DNA of 64,000 nucleotides from Nocardia sp. NBC_00403. Its GTDB lineage: Bacteria > Actinomycetota > Actinomycetes > Mycobacteriales > Mycobacteriaceae. Positions 7,786-17,000 of this stretch are shown here, one piece after another. The notes beneath the pieces were generated by a model that did no database searches, was not told the DNA's origin, and saw only the letters and a program-made list of their open reading frames with translations. Location: NCBI RefSeq assembly GCF_036046055.1, contig NZ_CP107939.1, positions 7,936,001-8,000,000 on the forward strand, written 5' to 3'. How positions within the stretch are numbered: position 1 is the first letter of the stretch; the number at the start of each line of letters is the position of its first letter. The position numbers and the translations under genes were made by a program.

Positions 7786-9938
7786 TACCTGCGGTTTTGT
7801 GGGCTTGACCGCAGCCGGGACGCCACGATAGCGAGCACATCCGCGCCGTACTGATCGAGCTTCTTCGACCCGATCCCGGGGATCGCCGCCAGCGCATTGT
7901 CGTCGCCGGGCAGTTGCTCGGCGATCGCGGTGAGTGTGGTGTCGGTGAATACCACGAACTCGCGAACCTCCAGTGCCAGCGCTTTCTCCTCCCGCCACGC
8001 CTGCAGCGCCGCAAGTAGCTCGGCGTCCAATTCCGCCGGGCAGCGCCGACAGCGACCGAGCATCGTGGCGTAGGTGCCGATCAGCGGCTTGGCACAGACC
8101 CGGCAGGACGGGCGAATCCCGTTCGAGGTGGCGCCGGAGGCGGGCGCGGCGATCCGCGACGCGGGGGAATCGTCGGGGACCAGGCCATTGAGGAACCGGG
8201 AGCGCCGACGCGTGCGCCTGCTGCCCTCGCCGCGCGACAGCGCCCAGGACAGCTGCAGGTATTCGCGGGCCCGGGTCACACCGACGTAGAGCAGGCGGCG
8301 TTCCTCTTCCAACGCCCCCTCGTCGGCGACCGAGCCCTTGTCACCGAGCACATGCGCGATCGGCAGCGTGCCGTCGGCGAGGCCGACCAGGAAAACCGCG
8401 TCCCACTCCAGGCCCTTCGCTGCATGCAGCGACGCCAGCGTCACGCCCTGGACGGTCGGTGGGTGCCGTGCCTCCGCGCGGGCGCGCAGTTCGTGCAGCA
8501 GAGCGGGCAGGTCGAGCTGGTCATCATGACCGACGAGTTCCTCGGTCAGCCGCACCAGTGCGACCAGTGACGACCAGCGCTCCCGCGCCTGCGCGCCCGC
8601 CGGTTCGGCAGCGGTGAGTCCGAGCGGGCCCAGCACCGCCTTGACCAGGGTGACCAGGGCGCTTCCGCTGCGCGCCTGGTCGGGCAGATCGTCGCGGGCT
8701 GCGGCCGTGCGCAACGCTTGCACGGCCTGCCTGACCTCGGCTCGCGCGAAGAAGCCCTCACCGCCGCGCAGCTGATACGGGATGCCGAGTTCGGTCAGCG
8801 CCTGTTCGTAGGCCTCCGACTGCGCGTTGATGCGATACAGCACCGCGATCTCCGCGGCGGGCATGCCCGCCTCGATCCGCCGTTTGATGAACCGCGCCAC
8901 GGCGGCGGCCTCGGCAGGGGCGTCGTCGTATTCGGCGAACACCGGTTCGGGCCCATCGGGCCGCTGACCGATCAGCTGCAGCCGAGTGCCCGCGATGCGG
9001 CCACGCGCGGCGCCGATCACTCGGTTGGCCAGCGACACCACCTGCGGGGTCGAGCGATAGTCGCGTTCCAGCCGGATCACCGTCGCCTCGGGGAAGCGCC
9101 GGGAAAAGTCGAGCAGGTAGGCGGGAGTGGCGCCGGTGAAGGAGTAGATCGTCTGGTTCGCGTCGCCGACCACTGTCAGATCATCACGTTCGCCGAGCCA
9201 GGCGTCGAGCACCCGCTGCTGCAGCGGGGTCACGTCCTGGTATTCATCGACAACGAAACTCCGGTAGCGGCCGCGGAATTCGTCGGCCACCGATGGATAG
9301 TCCTCCAGCGCGGCGGCGGTGTGCAGCAGCAGGTCGTCGAAGTCGAGCAGCAGGCCCTCCGGCGAGGTCTTGAGCGCTTCGTAGGCGAGGTAGACCTCGG
9401 CCACCCGCGCCGGGTCGTAGGGCGGCTCACGCCGATGCTTGGCCACCGCCGCGGGGTAGTCCTCCGGCGCGATCAGCGAGGCCTTCGACCATTCGATTTC
9501 GCTGAGCAGGTCGCGAACGCTATCGGTGGCCGAGGAGAGCCCGGCCTTGGTCGCGGCCTGCGCCACGATCGGGAACTTGCGATCGATCAGCTGCCACGGC
9601 ACCTCGCCGACGACCTGTGGCCAGAAATACTTCAGCTGGCGCAGTGCCGCGGCGTGGAACGTGCGCGCCTGCACCTGATTCGCTTCGCCGCCGAGCCCGA
9701 GTTCGCGCAGTCGGCCACGCATCTCCCCTGCTGCGCGCGCGGTGAACGTCACCGCGAGGACCTGGTCGGCCTTCACGTGCCCGGCCGACACCAGATGCGC
9801 GATCCGGTGGGTAATGGTCCTGGTCTTGCCGGTACCTGCGCCCGCGAGCACACACACCGGCCCTCGCGGCGCGCGCACGGCGGCGGCCTGCTCCGGGTCG
9901 AGGGCGGCGAGGTCGAGTGCTGGCACGGGCTCCATCAT
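7785..9938 (-). CDS. uvrD2: UvrD2-type superfamily 1 DNA helicase with HRDC domain
   Basis: A 717-residue SF1A helicase. It has an N-terminal Q-motif/Walker A ([15 protein letters not shown]), Walker B VVDEYQDV, and [10 protein letters not shown] and [10 protein letters not shown] further on. The C-terminal part has the four-cysteine module CRVC...CRRC and then an HRDC domain ([20 protein letters not shown]), the layout of mycobacterial UvrD2 (Rv3198c). It unwinds DNA 3-prime to 5-prime in repair or replication; the helicase is essential in mycobacteria. The ATG at 9938 ([10 protein letters not shown]) is chosen; an open extension to 10022 adds only an Ala/Pro-rich stretch. Confidence 0.93.
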   Translation of the reverse strand: MMEPVPALDLAALDPEQAAAVRAPRGPVCVLAGAGTGKTRTITHRIAHLVSAGHVKADQVLAVTFTARAAGEMRGRLRELGLGGEANQVQARTFHAAALRQLKYFWPQVVGEVPWQLIDRKFPIVAQAATKAGLSSATDSVRDLLSEIEWSKASLIAPEDYPAAVAKHRREPPYDPARVAEVYLAYEALKTSPEGLLLDFDDLLLHTAAALEDYPSVADEFRGRYRSFVVDEYQDVTPLQQRVLDAWLGERDDLTVVGDANQTIYSFTGATPAYLLDFSRRFPEATVIRLERDYRSTPQVVSLANRVIGAARGRIAGTRLQLIGQRPDGPEPVFAEYDDAPAEAAAVARFIKRRIEAGMPAAEIAVLYRINAQSEAYEQALTELGIPYQLRGGEGFFARAEVRQAVQALRTAAARDDLPDQARSGSALVTLVKAVLGPLGLTAAEPAGAQARERWSSLVALVRLTEELVGHDDQLDLPALLHELRARAEARHPPTVQGVTLASLHAAKGLEWDAVFLVGLADGTLPIAHVLGDKGSVADEGALEEERRLLYVGVTRAREYLQLSWALSRGEGSRRTRRRSRFLNGLVPDDSPASRIAAPASGATSNGIRPSCRVCAKPLIGTYATMLGRCRRCPAELDAELLAALQAWREEKALALEVREFVVFTDTTLTAIAEQLPGDDNALAAIPGIGSKKLDQYGADVLAIVASRLRSSPQNRR

Positions 9939-10141
9939 GACAGCGCCGACCGACAAGACCGCGCCTGCCGACGGCGAGGCGAGGCCGGCAAGCCGAGCAG
10001 CCGCAGGCATCGGGCAACTCACTCAACTGCCGCTCGCGGCCTTCGCTCGGCGACTTTGCCCTATATATGGCGCTCTACCTGGCCTCATGGATGGACGGTG
10101 CGGTGCCGCGCATCGACGGACGGATACCGCCGCGGCCCGAG

Positions 10142-10618
10142 TCAGCGGGTCGCGCGGTCGCGCAGTTGCGTGAGCGCGCCCGCGAAGGCGCGCCCGTCGG
10201 CGCCGAGCGGAGCGAAGAATTCGCTGTCGCAGTCCTCGACCGCGGCCAGGGCCCGATTGACCAGCGTCGCGCCGGTCTCGGTCGGCATCAGCGCCTTGGC
10301 CCTGCGGTCGTGCGGATGGTCTCGGCGTTCGATGAGGCCCTTCTGTTCCAGCGCGCGCAGGACTTGCGAGGTCATCATCGGGTCGGTGGCGGCATGGTCG
10401 GCGAGGTCGCGCTGCATGACCGGCTCTTCCGTGCGGGCCGCCAGATAGGTCAGCGACGCAAGCAGGACGAACTGGACGTGGGTGAGGTCGAAGGGGGCCA
10501 GAGCCGCACGCTGGGCCGCCTGCCAGCGATTGGTCACTTGCCAGAGCAAGAGCCCTGGGCTTTCGTCGGCCTCCGCGAACCTGCTGCGCAGGCCCTTGTC
10601 GGATCGGTCCGCACTCAT
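10142..10618 (-). CDS. MarR-family transcriptional regulator
   Basis: A 158-residue winged-helix regulator. The dimerisation helices flank a core DLTHVQFVLLASL, recognition helix region ATDPMMTSQVLRALEQKGL, and the beta-wing IERRDHPHDRRAKAL typical of MarR. Its ATG overlaps the stop codon of the upstream EVE gene (ATGA), so the two are translationally coupled and probably form a self-regulated pair. The long inverted repeat just upstream of the EVE gene is the obvious candidate operator. No ligand can be inferred. The pair is inserted between uvrD2 and the mycoredoxin gene relative to M. tuberculosis. Confidence 0.92.
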   Translation of the reverse strand: MSADRSDKGLRSRFAEADESPGLLLWQVTNRWQAAQRAALAPFDLTHVQFVLLASLTYLAARTEEPVMQRDLADHAATDPMMTSQVLRALEQKGLIERRDHPHDRRAKALMPTETGATLVNRALAAVEDCDSEFFAPLGADGRAFAGALTQLRDRATR

Positions 10619-11097
10619 TTGCCTCCCTCGGCGCCGTCGAGCATGGCGTGTGCGATCAACGCGTAATCGTGTGCACTGAGTTCTATCAACCCACGACGCA
10701 GCACCATTCCCCAGTTCGGCACGCTGGTGAGCTCGAGTTCGGCGCGCAGGCTGTCGATGGGGACTTCCCGTGCCTCGGTCCGGTAGCTCACCGACCGGCG
10801 CCACGGCTGGAAGCAGCCGCCGCCGGGAACCTGCTGCGGGTCGGCCTGCCATACCGGCCGGTCGTCGATGGTGCCGAGGGCGGTGAACGCACGGATCGGC
10901 GCGCCTGCCCGCATCCCTTCGCGCGGCGAGTAATAGATGAACCCGTCGCCGGGGCCCAATCGCTCCACCGCGGACCGCTTGCCATGGTTGGCCTGCGCGA
11001 TGCCGAGCTCGACCCCGCGGCGGACATGTTCTCTGGAGACGACGCCGAGCCAGTACCTCGTCGCCGTGACGGACCGGGTCGTTTCGATGCTTGCCAT
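10615..11097 (-). CDS. EVE domain-containing protein (UPF0310 family)
   Basis: A 160-residue single-domain EVE protein: RYWLGVVSREHVRRGV and LGIAQANHGK, then RLGPGDGFIYYSPREGM, GCFQPWRRSVSYR and the C-terminal NWGMVLRRGLIELSAHDY. EVE domains belong to the PUA-like fold that binds modified bases in DNA or RNA and often occur in defence or restriction contexts; here it is coupled to a MarR regulator instead. The gene starts only 2 bp from the core of a large palindrome. Its first codons (MASIET) are mirrored by codons MASIDT on the other strand. Confidence 0.9.
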   Translation of the reverse strand: MASIETTRSVTATRYWLGVVSREHVRRGVELGIAQANHGKRSAVERLGPGDGFIYYSPREGMRAGAPIRAFTALGTIDDRPVWQADPQQVPGGGCFQPWRRSVSYRTEAREVPIDSLRAELELTSVPNWGMVLRRGLIELSAHDYALIAHAMLDGAEGGK

Positions 11098-11142
11098 GCA
11101 TTTAGTATGCGCGCATATTAAATACATGGCAAGCATCGACAC
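11081..11142. repeat. 62-bp inverted repeat, probable operator and bidirectional control region
   Basis: Two 31-bp arms, 11081-11111 and 11112-11142, meet without a spacer and differ at only three positions. The central 24 bp (ATTTAGTATGCG/CGCATATTAAAT, 11100-11123) is AT-rich with one mismatch and looks like a MarR operator. The outer parts contain the ATG of the EVE gene on one strand and an in-frame ATG (11126) upstream of the mycoredoxin gene on the other. Confidence 0.85.
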
Positions 11143-11185
11143 GCGGATATGGAACAGGAATGAATCACCGGGCGTTGCAAGATCC

Positions 11186-11443
11186 GTGACTGACGCGACG
11201 CCTGACCTGACGATGTACTCGACCACCTGGTGCGGCTATTGCCGCAGGCTGAAGACCCAGCTGGACGAGGCCGGAATCACCTATGTCGAGATCGACATCG
11301 AACAAGACCCGACATCGGCCGAATTTGTCGGCAGTGTCAACAACGGCAACCATGTGGTGCCGACGGTGAAGTTCGCCGACGGCACCACCGCGACCAACCC
11401 GTCGCTCGCCGCAGTCAAGTCGGCACTTGCCGCAATCGCCTGA
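11186..11443 (+). CDS. mrx1: Mycoredoxin-1 (glutaredoxin-like, mycothiol-dependent)
   Basis: An 85-residue thioredoxin-fold protein with the active site WCGYC (C16, C19), the cis-Pro region HVVPTVKFADG, and FVGSVNNGN. These are the signature features of mycoredoxin, which reduces mycothiol mixed disulfides in the cytoplasm. It matches Rv3198A in length and position. GTG 11186 is taken as the start; the frame is also open from ATG 11126, which lies in the inverted repeat and would add 20 residues. It is transcribed away from the EVE-MarR pair. Confidence 0.93.
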   Translation: MTDATPDLTMYSTTWCGYCRRLKTQLDEAGITYVEIDIEQDPTSAEFVGSVNNGNHVVPTVKFADGTTATNPSLAAVKSALAAIA

Positions 11444-11519
11444 CGGCCCATAGATCCGAATAGCACATCCGCGCGGACCGAATGCGGCCCGCGCGGATTC
11501 GCGTGCTCGGCGCGCAGAG

Positions 11520-12419
11520 TCAGTCGAGCGCTGCCCAGGATTCGACAATGGTGCGGGCAATAGAGATCGAGCCGGGCAGCAGCAGTCGCGTGTCCTCGGT
11601 CTTGGCCGACCAATCACCCGCCGACAGTGCCTCGCGCACCTCGGCGCGGGTGAACCAGTGCGCCTCGGCGATCTCACCGTCGGAAAAGACCAGTGGCTGT
11701 TCGGGATCGGCCACCGCGGCAAAGCCGAGCATCAGCGAGCGCGGGAACGGCCACGGCTGGCTGCCGAGATAGTGAATGTCGCGCACATCGAGGCCGACTT
11801 CCTCGAGCATCTCGCGCTCGACGCAGCGTTCCAGCGACTCGCCCGCCTCGACGAAACCGGCAAGCAGCGAGAACAACGACTGCGGCCAGCTGTGCTGACG
11901 CGCCAACAGCACCCGGTCGCCGCCATCGTGGATCAGGCAGATGACCGCGGGATCGATGCGCGGGAATTCCTCGTACCCGGACTCGGTGACCCGCGACCAG
12001 CCGCCCTTGGCCGAGACGGTGACGGTGCCGTCGGCGCTGTTGAAACCGGCTTTGTCATGCCAGTTCAGCAGGGCGACAGCGCTGGAAAGCAGGCCCGCGG
12101 TGAAATCGTCGACCCCGCCGGCCATGGCGCGCAGGTCGGTCAGCGACCCGGTCAGCTCGGGATCGCGCACCGCCCACAAGTGGATGCCTTTGTCGATACC
12201 GAGGAACACCGCCGCCGGGCTCGGCTCGGCGGCGAGTTCGATCGCCGACTCCAGCACCAGCGCGCCGTCCTCGAACCTGACCTGACCCCGCCGGTTCACC
12301 CGTAGCAGCTTGGCGTCGGCCCAGCCTTCCTTCAGCGCCTGCGCGTCGGCCCTGACCTCTTCGGCTCGATCGACGACGGAACGGGACAGCAACGGAACAC
12401 CATTGAGCTGAAATGCCAC
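11520..12419 (-). CDS. nudC: NAD(+)/NADH diphosphatase (NudC-type Nudix hydrolase)
   Basis: A 299-residue Nudix protein. The Nudix box is complete (GFVEAGESLERCVEREMLEEVG) and is followed by the NudC marker SQPWPFPRSLM. The enzyme cleaves NAD(H) to NMN(H) and AMP and can remove NAD caps from RNA. The central zinc ribbon of E. coli NudC (two Cys pairs) is not visible: the corresponding stretch reads KAGFNSADG. The GTG start is used. It is convergent with mrx1 and lies at the Rv3199c position. Confidence 0.9.
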   Translation of the reverse strand: MAFQLNGVPLLSRSVVDRAEEVRADAQALKEGWADAKLLRVNRRGQVRFEDGALVLESAIELAAEPSPAAVFLGIDKGIHLWAVRDPELTGSLTDLRAMAGGVDDFTAGLLSSAVALLNWHDKAGFNSADGTVTVSAKGGWSRVTESGYEEFPRIDPAVICLIHDGGDRVLLARQHSWPQSLFSLLAGFVEAGESLERCVEREMLEEVGLDVRDIHYLGSQPWPFPRSLMLGFAAVADPEQPLVFSDGEIAEAHWFTRAEVREALSAGDWSAKTEDTRLLLPGSISIARTIVESWAALD

Positions 12420-12480
12420 GCTTCGAGACTAGCTGTCGCTCGGAACGCCGGTTCTCGCGCAGGTGCCGGGCGCACCGATG

Positions 12481-13542
12481 TCACTTGGACACGCGACGAA
12501 TGTAGAGCAATTTGTCACCGGCCTCGATGGCGTCGACCTCGGGCTCGCCGACCCGGATCAGCTCACCGCCCCGCACAACACCGAGCACGATGTCGCTGAG
12601 ATGCCTCGGCGAGCCGCCGATCTCGGAGGCCTCGACCTCGCGTTCGGCGACCGCGAATCCCTGTTCGGGGGTGAGCAGGTCCTCCATCATTTCGACGACG
12701 GTCGGCGTCGTGGTGGAGATGCCGAGCAGCCTGCCCGCGGTCTCCGAGGACACCACCACCGAGTCCGCGCCGGATTGGCGCAGCAGATGGGTGTTTTCGG
12801 CCTCGCGGATGGCCACCGCGATCTTGGCCGCCTTATTGAGCTCGCGAGCGGTGAGCGTGACCAGGACAGCGGTGTCGTCCCGGTTGGTGGCGACCACGAC
12901 AGCCGCCGCATTCTGCGCACCGGCCAGCCGGAGCACATCTGATTGGGTGGCCGAGCCGTGCACCGTCACCAGCCCGGCACTGGCGGCGGCCTCCAGCGCG
13001 ACGACATCGGTGTCGACCACGACGATGTCGGCGGCCTGCACGCCGTCGCCGATCATGGCGTCGATCGCGGTGCGACCCTTCGTGCCGTATCCGACGACCA
13101 CGGTGTGATTACGCACGCTGCGCCTCCAACGCTGAATCTTGAATGCCTGCCGGGAGCGTTCGGTCAGCACCCCGAGTGTGGTTCCGACGAGCACGATGAG
13201 GAAGAGAATGCGCAGCGGCGTGATGATGACGATGTTGGCCAGCCGCGCCTCGGCTGTCACCGGAGCGATATCGCCGTATCCGGTGGTGGACAGCGACACC
13301 GTCGCGTAATAGAACGCGTCGAGGAACGACAGCTCGTCACCGGAATTGTCGTGGTATCCGTCGCGACCCAGGTAGACCACCAGTGCCGCGCTGAACAGCA
13401 GCGCGATCGCGAAGGCCACCCGGCGCGACAGCGAAATCCATGGGCTCGTCTGTATTTCCGGAATGCGCAGCACACCCACCAGCGCGAAATCCGGGCGGTC
13501 GGACACTCCTGGCCTGGCACGATCACCGAGCACCGGACTCAC
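12481..13542 (-). CDS. Potassium channel with TrkA-N (RCK) regulatory domains
   Basis: About 353 residues. An N-terminal membrane segment (FAIALLFSAALVVYL) is followed by a pore loop with filter TTGYGD and a second helix (ITPLRILFLIVLVGTTLGV). A Rossmann-type TrkA-N domain (VVVGYGTKGRTAIDAMI) and a TrkA-C-like C-terminus follow. The TxGYGD filter is intact, so potassium selectivity is expected, with nucleotide or ion gating by the RCK part. It matches Rv3200c. The start is uncertain: GTG 13542 is chosen; the frame is open to 13602. Confidence 0.88.
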   Translation of the reverse strand: MSPVLGDRARPGVSDRPDFALVGVLRIPEIQTSPWISLSRRVAFAIALLFSAALVVYLGRDGYHDNSGDELSFLDAFYYATVSLSTTGYGDIAPVTAEARLANIVIITPLRILFLIVLVGTTLGVLTERSRQAFKIQRWRRSVRNHTVVVGYGTKGRTAIDAMIGDGVQAADIVVVDTDVVALEAAASAGLVTVHGSATQSDVLRLAGAQNAAAVVVATNRDDTAVLVTLTARELNKAAKIAVAIREAENTHLLRQSGADSVVVSSETAGRLLGISTTTPTVVEMMEDLLTPEQGFAVAEREVEASEIGGSPRHLSDIVLGVVRGGELIRVGEPEVDAIEAGDKLLYIRRVSK

Positions 13543-13672
13543 CCACCCTGTTGCTCGCCGAGATCGCTGTCCCCGGCTCTGCTTGTCCCTCCGGCACAGC
13601 ACGGGAGCCTACCCGGTTAGCGTGGCGATGCCCGATCTCGACGCAAACAGTGGGCGAATGCAAGGGTGAGGC

Positions 13673-14083
13673 ATGGCAGACAACGCTCTCGTCCCCCGCG
13701 ACACCGGCCGACGGCCCGCACTGATGCTCGCAACACTGCTGTTCGGATCCGGCGTATTGCACTTCGTGTGGCCGAAGCCATTCGATTCGATCGTGCCGCG
13801 CGCGCTGCCGGGCCGGGCCCGTGATTACACCTACGCCTCCGGTGTCGCCGAACTCACCGTCGCGGCCGCGCTCGCTCTGCCGCGCACCCGCGGCTTCGGG
13901 GGTCGGCTCGCGGCGCTGCTGTTCATCGTCGTGTTCCCCGCGAATGTGCAGATGGCCGCCGACGTGCTCGGCAATCCCAAGTCGCCGCGAGCAATCAAGA
14001 TCGGGACGGTGCTGCGACTGCCGCTGCAGCTGCCGCTGATCACTCAGTCACTGAAGGTGAGCCGACAGGCGCGGCGCTCCTGA
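13673..14083 (+). CDS. DoxX-like small membrane protein
   Basis: A 136-residue protein with four hydrophobic segments (LMLATLLFGSGVLHFV, YASGVAELTVAAALAL, LAALLFIVVFPANVQM, and LRLPLQLPLITQSL). This is the DoxX/DoxX-like layout. AAGGGTGAGG just upstream of the ATG is a good ribosome-binding site. Its 3-prime end overlaps the convergent adnB gene by 44 bp. The role is unknown; DoxX-like proteins are linked to thiol and oxidative-stress membrane complexes in mycobacteria. Confidence 0.75.
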   Translation: MADNALVPRDTGRRPALMLATLLFGSGVLHFVWPKPFDSIVPRALPGRARDYTYASGVAELTVAAALALPRTRGFGGRLAALLFIVVFPANVQMAADVLGNPKSPRAIKIGTVLRLPLQLPLITQSLKVSRQARRS

Positions 14084-17000
14084 TCAGCTCGGCCAATTCG
14101 TCGGGGCCGGGCAGGGCGACCGGCGCGATGGTGCGTCCGGAACGCACGTAGTGGAAAGCGGCGCCGACGCGGTCGAGCATCTCCCGCTCGGTGCCGCCTT
14201 CGCGGGCCGCCATCAGCCGCGCCCAGGCCAGCCGGTACACCGCCAACTGCATTGCGACAGCGGGCTCCTCGGCGGCGCTCGGCTCGGCGCCGGTCTTCCA
14301 GTCCACCACGATCCAACCGCCGCCCGGCTCGGCGAACACCGCGTCCATCCGACCGCGGATGACGGTGCCCGCGAGGGAGGTTTCGAACGGGATCTCCACC
14401 TCGAGCGGGCTGCGGTGCGCCCATGGCGAGTTCAGGAATGCGTCCTGCATCCTGGTCAGTTCCGCGTCCACGCCTGCGTCGGCGGCACTGCTATCGGCGG
14501 CACCCGGCAGCTCGTCTAGACCGAGTAGCCGGTCGGCGCCGAACCACCGTTGCACCCAGGCGTGGAACGCGGTGCCCCGGCGCGCCAAGGGATTCGGCGG
14601 AAATGGGAGCGGACGGCGCAGGCGCGCAGCGAGTTTCGCGGGGTCGGCGCGCATCTCGACGAGCGCGGTCGCCGCGATCTGCCCCGGCAGTTCCACCACC
14701 TGCGCGATCGCTCGAGCCGCTTCGTGTTCGGCCAGGAGGGCGTCGACGTCGGCAGCCCAGCCGTCGGGGTCGTCGTCCGCACCGGTTGGGTCCGGGTTGC
14801 CGCGGTCGCCGTCCGCTCCAGCCTGGTCCGGGTCACCGTCGGCTACGACATGCTTCGGGTCGTCGAAGTCGCGGTCGACCCCGGACAGCTTCAGGTCGCC
14901 GGAGTCGCCATCGACCCCGGACAGCTTCGGGTCGCCGGAGTCGCCATCGACCCCGGACAGCTTCCGGTCGCCGGAGTCGCCTTCCACTCCGGCCTGTTTC
15001 GGGCCGCTGGCAGCGGCAGCGGCAGCGGCAGCGGCAGCGGGCAAGGCTCGCGTGTCGGTGGGTCCGCCTACTATCACTGCTATGTCGTCGGAAGCGTCGA
15101 TCTCCGCCATCAGCTGGAGCTGCACGGGATCGACTGCGGCAGTGGCAGATACCGACTCCCTTTGTGCGAGCAGCTCTTCCAGGGCGGCGCGGACCAGTGC
15201 CGCGCCTTGCTCGATGGGGTCGCGACGGTTGCCGAGTGGGTCGCGGGGCCACTCGGCGGTGGCCGGGTTGTCGGTGAAAGGGTTGACGGCGTCGACGGCG
15301 GGCGGGTCGTCCCAGCGGTCGATCTCGACGGCGCCGTTGGCCGGGCTGCCAGGGGACTCGCCGGCGTTTTTGAGTTCGAGGAGAAAATCGGACGGGCCCT
15401 TGGGGGTGGTGCCGGTCTCGGCCCAGTGGTGGGCCGAAACAAGTAGGACCCGTTCGGTTCTGGTGAGTGCGACGTAGAACAGGCGGCGGTCTTCATCGAG
15501 GCGACGGCGGTCGAGAGCTTCTTTGTGCGCTTTGATCGCGCGGTCCAGATCGGCGCGGTCGTAGAGGTCGGACAGGTCGAGGACCGGAACGCCTTCGGTG
15601 GCGTCGTCCTGTTGGCGATCGCCGCGCAAAGTGGTCGGCAGTTCGGCAAGCGCGCCGAGCCAGCTGCCCGAGGCCGCTCCGGACGGGAACACGCCGCGCG
15701 CCACGTGCGGGACGGCGACGATCTCCCATTCCAGCCCCTTCGCGGCATGCACCGTCAGCACCTGCACGCGATCGCGGGCCACCTCGATCTCACCCGGTTC
15801 CAAACCGTTCTCCACCGATTCGGCCGCGGCGACGAAGGCAAGCAAGCCGCTCAGCGACGCCCCCGAATCGCCGGCATACCCGGCCACCACTTCGGCGAAG
15901 GCATCGAGATGCTCGCGCCCGGCGCCTGCACCCGCCATGGCCCGCCTGGCCTGGGTCTCCACCCCGACCCCGATGGTGCGTTCGACGTCGGCGACCAGTT
16001 CCGCGAGCGGCTGGCCGCTGCGCTCGCGCAGTGCGGCGAGTTCGCGGCCGAGCGCGACGATCCGCGTGAACCCCGACTCCGAATACTGTTCCTGTGGACC
16101 GGGATCGGCGATCGCATCGGCCAACCCGGCCTGTTCGGACGGTTCCGGCGCCACCTCGCGCAGCGCCGCGGCGAGGGTTGTCGAATCGGTGATCTCGTTG
16201 GCGTCACCCGCGGTGAGTCGGCTGATCGATAGGTCGCGGGCGCGACGAGCGAGCGCCGCGATGTCCGCGACCCCGATCCGCCACCGCGCGCCGGTGAGCA
16301 CCCGCATCGCCGCACTGCCCGCGCCCGGTTCCGCGATCAACCGCAGCGTCGCAACGATATCGGCTACCTCCGGTGTCGCGAGCAACCCGCCGAGACCGAC
16401 AATCTCCACCGGAAGTCCCTGCTCGCGAAGAGCTTCCGCGAGTGGGGCGGCGTCGGCGTTGCGTCGAACGAGCACCGCAGAGGTGGGTGGCGGTTCGTCG
16501 GCGGCACGACGCACCGCCCACTCGTCGGCAATCCGCACTGCCACCCAGTCCCGTTCGTCGGCAACGGTTTCGGTCAATGCCAATGCCACGACGCCCGACT
16601 CCGCATCAGGTTTCGCGCGCAACGCATCGACAGTCACCCCGCCCGCATCGATCGCACTGCGCCGCAACGGTTCCGCAACCAGGTTCGCCAAGGCGAGCGC
16701 CTCCGGCGGATTCCGCCAGCTGGTCAACAGCGGCAGAGTCGGCGCGGGAACACCGGGGGCGGCGGGAAAGTCGGTCGCGAACCGCGGCAGGTTAGCTGCG
16801 GAAGCACCGCGCCAGCCATAGATCGACTGCATCGGATCTCCGACCGCCGTCACCGCCAACCGCCGCCCGACCTCTCCTGTGTGCACGGAATGTGATGAGC
16901 TGTCGGAAATTTCGGGAGCAGCGGACCGGAAATGGTCAACAGTGCCAGACCTCGGGTCGAAATCCCGTGGTGGCTCTAGATCCGGCGGGGGTTCGAAATC

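Noticed and set aside
8718..10448. Long plus-strand frame opposite uvrD2 (576 codons)
   Set aside because: Antisense shadow of a high-GC helicase gene; composition is Arg/Gly/His-rich without motifs.
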